Assembly: GCA_028280455.1 (NCBI GenBank)
Contig: JANQLT010000104.1
Coordinates: 1-58,622 of the forward strand
Reading direction: 5' to 3'
DNA from: Kiloniellales bacterium
GTDB lineage: Bacteria; Pseudomonadota; Alphaproteobacteria; Kiloniellales; JAKSDN01
DNA length: 58,622 nucleotides
Shown here one piece after another: positions 55,755 through 58,622 of the stretch. The notes below the pieces were generated by a model, which saw nothing but the letters and a program-made list of their open reading frames with translations, had not been told where the DNA came from and did not search any database. A program made the translations under genes and the position numbers. Within the stretch, counting starts at the first letter, position 1. The number at the start of each line of letters is the position of its first letter.

Positions 55755-56885
55755 TCATTGCTCACCAAGACCTTTCAAACGCTCAAGGAACCGCTCCTTG
55801 CGCGAATGGCGGTCGCGGATCCCGGCAAGCCGGCGCGTGAAATCGGCCTCCGCGCCGTCCTCGATGGCGATCGCCTCGAGATCGAATAGCAGCGCTGCTG
55901 CATGCTCGTAGCCCGATGCATTGCGCCGGGCGATCTCGGTTTCCACCTCGGCCCAGACCGCCTCGCCGCGCTGCACTACCTCGTCGAGACGCTTGCGGCG
56001 CGTCCGCTCCGCCAAGGCCGCCTGGCGCCTTTGTTCGTCAGCCCGTCGCTCAGCTTCGGCACGCTCGCGCGCTCGTGCCAGGGCTTCGGCACGGGCCGTA
56101 AGTTCCTCGACGGTGCGCGGCGCGGCGCCGGAAGCGGGTTTCCCAGTCCGCGCAGCCTGCCTCAACGCCGCTCCAACATGCGGATCGCCTTCGCTGACTC
56201 GCACAAGGAGCTCGGTCTTGGCCGCATCAGATAGTCCGGCGATCGTTGACTGCATTAGACCGTCCAGCTCCGCAGGATCGGGAGCGCCGGGACGCTCCGC
56301 GGCGGCATCGAGCAGATCCCGGTCGATACCGAAAAACTCGGCCGCTGCCTCGAGCGCGTCCGTCAAGGGTCCGAGGCCTGCAAGCGGCTCGCTCTCGGCC
56401 GCCTCGACTACGCCGTCTTCCAATGCCGTCAGCCACAAGAGGTAGAACAGCCTCAGGTCGCCTGAAAGCACGTCGGCGCGGAGTGGCGCCAATCTGTCAA
56501 GCCAGCCCGAGCCGTCGTCCCAGTCGCTATAGCCCTCTTCGACCTCATCGCGGCACATGTCGACGATCAGCTGTTCGCCTAGCTCCCAAACCTTCACCCA
56601 ATCCACCTCAAGCAGGAATACGTGCAGCCGCTCCCGCGCCATGAGGCGCTTGGGCAAGCGCATCATCAGGCGCCGCGTGCCCCAGTTGGCCAGATAGAGG
56701 TGCAGGTCGAACCAGCGCTCCACGAGCCGCCGCGGATCGCCCTTGAAGTCGCCCCACTCATAGTGGTTGGTGAAGCTCGTCGACGTGATCCGCGCCCTGC
56801 TGGACAGGGCTCTGAGCGCCTCCTGGTCCGCCTCAGCGAGTGGCCGGTCGATCGCTTGGAATTCGTAGTACTGATACTCGCTCAC
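55755..56885 (-). CDS. Conserved hypothetical protein with coiled-coil C-terminus
   Basis: This 376-residue protein begins SEYQYYEFQAIDRPLAEADQ and has RRLMMRLPKRLM near residue 75, a pattern I have seen in a widespread family of bacterial proteins without assigned function, often beside a SWIM-type zinc-finger gene (none here). The second half (about 250-330) is Arg/Glu/Ala-rich with heptad-like spacing, probably a coiled coil. The GTG at 56885 is chosen; a GTG 7 codons earlier is possible. No signal peptide or membrane helix is seen. Confidence 0.7.
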   Translation of the reverse strand: MSEYQYYEFQAIDRPLAEADQEALRALSSRARITSTSFTNHYEWGDFKGDPRRLVERWFDLHLYLANWGTRRLMMRLPKRLMARERLHVFLLEVDWVKVWELGEQLIVDMCRDEVEEGYSDWDDGSGWLDRLAPLRADVLSGDLRLFYLLWLTALEDGVVEAAESEPLAGLGPLTDALEAAAEFFGIDRDLLDAAAERPGAPDPAELDGLMQSTIAGLSDAAKTELLVRVSEGDPHVGAALRQAARTGKPASGAAPRTVEELTARAEALARARERAEAERRADEQRRQAALAERTRRKRLDEVVQRGEAVWAEVETEIARRNASGYEHAAALLFDLEAIAIEDGAEADFTRRLAGIRDRHSRKERFLERLKGLGEQ

Positions 56886-56902
56886 CGGATCTTTCTCGCC
56901 CC

Positions 56903-57147
56903 TCACACGACCGGATGATAGACGTCCTTCGTCTCAAGCATTGCAAGTGCCTCGTCTAAGGTCGGACCACGATCGACTGTCCACCATCGTTCGGTGTGGC
57001 GGAATTGGGGAGATCGAAACGCTCGCAGGCCGCGGTGATCGCGTGCTCCTCCACATCCGAAGGCTTGTTTCCGGCCTGCCGGCCCGCACGGACCCATTGC
57101 TTGCGTGGCATGCCTTCCCAGATCCCGGTCGCGTCGCCGTGAGGCAT
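56903..57147 (-). pseudogene. Frameshifted remnant of a small conserved gene
   Basis: One minus-strand frame from 57147 reads MPHGDATGIWEGMPRKQWVR and later EEHAITAACERF; another frame then continues as HTERWWTVDRGPTLDEALAM and ends at 56903. Each part looks like real protein, but they are in different frames with only a few bases between, so the gene is probably broken by a frameshift with an internal deletion. I do not assign a family. Confidence 0.35.
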
Positions 57148-57714
57148 GTTCGCATGGCTGTCCGGTGGTGACTACCGGCAGCCTCATGGAAACCAAGAAC
57201 CCCTGAGTCGTCGCTCGCCGACTTGCGGGCACAAGGCAATTTGAACCTGCAGGCGAAGCCGTTGATCCCAGATTGAACGACGACGGCGAGCTTTCAGCCC
57301 ACCTTCATTGGTCTCTGATTCGATCGGAATGTCTTGGCGCAAATTGCTTGCGGTGGCAGGACTCGGATTCCATTGGCTCTGCTGAGCCAAACAGTTCCTT
57401 CCGTCACGCTATCGTTGGGTCTCAACTACTCAGCAATCCAGCTCTTTGCAAATGGCTCATTGCAGAGTGTTTGCTGGCGGCTTCCGCAGTTGGTGACGCT
57501 GCTGTCCGGGCTGTTCTCTCGGCTCAGTTCGCCCCGGTCGTCCGGGGAACGGCGTAGCGGTGCCGAGCTGTGCTCGAGTCGCGGTTTTCGGCTTTGGACC
57601 AAACCGGGGCCCTGCCGCCAACAAGGAGAAGTCGCACGCCAGCCTTGGATTTTCACAGGGCCGGCGGCGGAGCCCACATCTTTCTGCCCGGGGCTCCGCC
57701 AGCTCTCTTGTTCT
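57148..57714. other. Low-information accessory stretch
   Basis: I see no intact gene, RNA gene or clear repeat in these 567 bases. Base composition is less GC-rich and the codon pattern of its open frames is unlike that of neighbouring genes. It links a broken gene and the metallothionein operon and is probably decayed mobile or accessory DNA. Confidence 0.4.
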
Positions 57715-57882
57715 TCAGCCGTGGCAGACGCAGCCCGTGTGTTCGCAGCCAGCGCCCTTGGTGTGACCCTCTGCGCAGGCGTCACTGCAGTAGTTGCGCT
57801 TGCCCTTCTTCACGGCGCTGTTGACGTCGACAATGCAAACGCAGTCGGCACAGGCACACTTTTGCTGTGTTACGGTCACCAT
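57715..57882 (-). CDS. smtA: SmtA-type metallothionein, 55 residues
   Basis: The product has nine Cys (9, 11, 14, 16, 32, 36, 46, 51, 53) and three His (40, 47, 54), the full set of cyanobacterial and pseudomonad SmtA/BmtA metallothioneins, which bind about four zinc or cadmium ions in one cluster. Characteristic segments are KCACADCVCIVDV, NYCSDACAEGHTKG and GCEHTGCVCHG. The ATG at 57882 overlaps the stop of the ArsR gene (TAATG), so both are translated from one message. The function is metal sequestration in the cytoplasm; repression by the adjacent ArsR protein is inferred. Confidence 0.93.
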   Translation of the reverse strand: MVTVTQQKCACADCVCIVDVNSAVKKGKRNYCSDACAEGHTKGAGCEHTGCVCHG

Positions 57883-58220
57883 TAGGTCTCTCCTTCTTGC
57901 GACTCGTCGGAGCCGTCATGTTCGTGGACGAAGAGGTGGTCGATCATGATCTTGAGAACGTCGTGCACGCAGGCGTCCGCCATCGAATAGAAGACCTGCT
58001 TGCCCCGTCGCTCCGCCCGCAGCATGCGCGCGGCCCGCAGGAGCCGAAGGTGGTGACTGACCAGCGAAGCGGAGAGGCCCAACTTGTCGGCGATGTCGCC
58101 GGCGGGGATCTCGCGTTCCATGCAGACCATCACGATCGACAGGCGGGTCGGATCCGCCAGCAGCCCGAAGGTCTCGGCGAGCTGGGCAGTCTGGTCGGGA
58201 TACAGTTCAACATCCTGCAT
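57882..58220 (-). CDS. ArsR/SmtB-family metal-sensing repressor
   Basis: This 112-residue winged-helix protein has the SmtB pattern LAETFGLLADPTRLSIV, then DKLGLSASLVSHHLRLL as recognition helix. The alpha-3 Cys motif of ArsR/CadC (CVC) is absent. In the last helix Asp82-x-Cys84 and His95, His99 lie where SmtB has Asp-x-His and His...Glu, suggesting an alpha-5 zinc site with one Cys ligand. The frame extends to a TTG at 58256, but that would place the operator palindrome inside the gene, so I chose the ATG at 58220. It is coupled to the metallothionein gene. Confidence 0.88.
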   Translation of the reverse strand: MQDVELYPDQTAQLAETFGLLADPTRLSIVMVCMEREIPAGDIADKLGLSASLVSHHLRLLRAARMLRAERRGKQVFYSMADACVHDVLKIMIDHLFVHEHDGSDESQEGET

Positions 58221-58256
58221 GAATGAACAATTAAATAGTTGTTCAATCATTGTCAA
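58221..58256 (-). promoter_or_regulatory. Promoter/operator of the arsR-metallothionein operon
   Basis: On the minus strand TTGACA (58256-58251) is a perfect -35 box; TAATTG (58233-58228, 17-base spacer) or TTTAAT (58235-58230, 15 bases) is the -10. TGAACAA-N8-TTGTTCA (58224-58245) is an inverted repeat covering it, the type of site bound by SmtB-like repressors. The -10 ends only 7-9 bases before the ATG at 58220 and no Shine-Dalgarno sequence fits between, so the transcript may be leaderless. Confidence 0.6.
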
Positions 58257-58265
58257 CAGGCCTTG

Positions 58266-58622
58266 ATCAGATAGCTCTTCCGACGGCCGCCTTGCTGCCG
58301 TCGGTTATGCGTTGCGGCGTGCCGAGGGGGCGGCGTGGATGCGGCGCTTCTCGTCGTCATAGACCGGCGTCTAGGGCGTGCCGGGTCCGCGGTCGTTCGC
58401 CGCGACCGCGTCGTCGGTGAAGGAGCGCGTGGTGCTGCCGTCACCGGTCGCGTTCAGGCGATTGCTGATGGAGGCTGTTGCCGTGCTCGAAGCCGATGAC
58501 CAGCCCAAAAGGGGTTGTCGGTAAAGGCGATGGAGCCGCTGCCGTCCTCGATCTTGGTCAGGCGCCCGACGCCTTCGTTGCCGCCGGTCGTCTCGTCGTA
58601 GCTGTAGGTGACGTCGTCGGCG
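58266..58622 (-). pseudogene. Remnant of an RHS/YD-repeat gene, cut by the window end
   Basis: Read on the minus strand from the window end, one frame gives VTYSYDETTGGNEGVGRLTK and IEDGSGSIAF, the typical YD-repeat pattern. Further on, in other frames, come GDGSTTRSFTDDA, and DDEKRRIH. Internal stops (for example in GTP-stop-TPVYDD) and frame changes show it is no longer intact. RHS proteins are large secreted or surface toxins and sheath proteins, often in mobile loci. Confidence 0.6.

Noticed and set aside
57241..57420. Possible tRNA-like 3' end in the accessory stretch
   Set aside because: No matching acceptor stem, anticodon arm or T-loop consensus could be assembled on either strand.

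Overview
The window is high-GC DNA with the codon bias and gene order of an alphaproteobacterium, most likely Rhodospirillales in the broad sense. The supporting signs are a DUF6898 gene, the core run rpiB-glyA-nrdR-ribD-ribE-ribH-nusB-thiL, a K+-independent proton-pumping pyrophosphatase and a FliL-like protein. The assignment to a group is an inference from gene content; no rRNA or tRNA gene is present.

Layout. 1-7140: a small DUF6898 gene, an EamA exporter, a cupin, and a complete livJGFHM-type amino-acid ABC importer. 7289-18806: core metabolism (ribose-5-P isomerase, serine hydroxymethyltransferase, NrdR, riboflavin synthesis, NusB, ThiL), then a PEP-CTERM-like secreted protein, a FliL-like protein, an MFS transporter and HppA. 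19065-31045: glycerol kinase, a DmdC-like acyl-CoA dehydrogenase, a three-gene TadE/TadG-type surface cluster, a LysR regulator facing a cupin/FAD-oxidase pair, TsaC, an orphan ParA, a glycine-zipper lipoprotein and CysQ. 31042-39003: an orphan form II CoxL-like molybdenum hydroxylase, then the AmmeMemoRadiSam genes (a radical SAM enzyme and a MEMO-AMMECR1 fusion) separated by a membrane TPR regulator and a small receiver-like protein. 39179-47280: YedK/HMCES, a solute-binding protein, a peptidoglycan-binding protein, PdxJ, a patatin phospholipase, an XRE-2TM protein, an ECF sigma/anti-sigma operon with a 41-residue ORF between the two, and a MarR regulator. 47764-55051: a polyamine-type ABC importer, a divergent ureohydrolase, a Rieske oxygenase and a urea transporter. 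55052-58622: accessory and decaying DNA with DUF6429, a conserved hypothetical protein, gene remnants, an ArsR-metallothionein operon and an RHS remnant cut by the window end.

The most interesting unit is 47764-55051. Import of a cationic nitrogen compound, a ureohydrolase-fold enzyme, a mononuclear-iron oxygenase and a urea channel suggest a catabolic route for a guanidino or N-alkylated compound. The ureohydrolase lacks one canonical metal-binding His and the canonical guanidinium-binding Glu, so the substrate is probably not agmatine. A second theme is a family of palindromic repeats ending in CTAG. Three copies lie in about 21 kb, and two of them supply the stop codon of the neighbouring gene. 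Short genes below usual cut-offs include a 55-residue SmtA-type metallothionein (57715-57882), the 41-residue ORF between sigma and anti-sigma genes, and an 11-codon ORF where many alphaproteobacteria carry ribBA.
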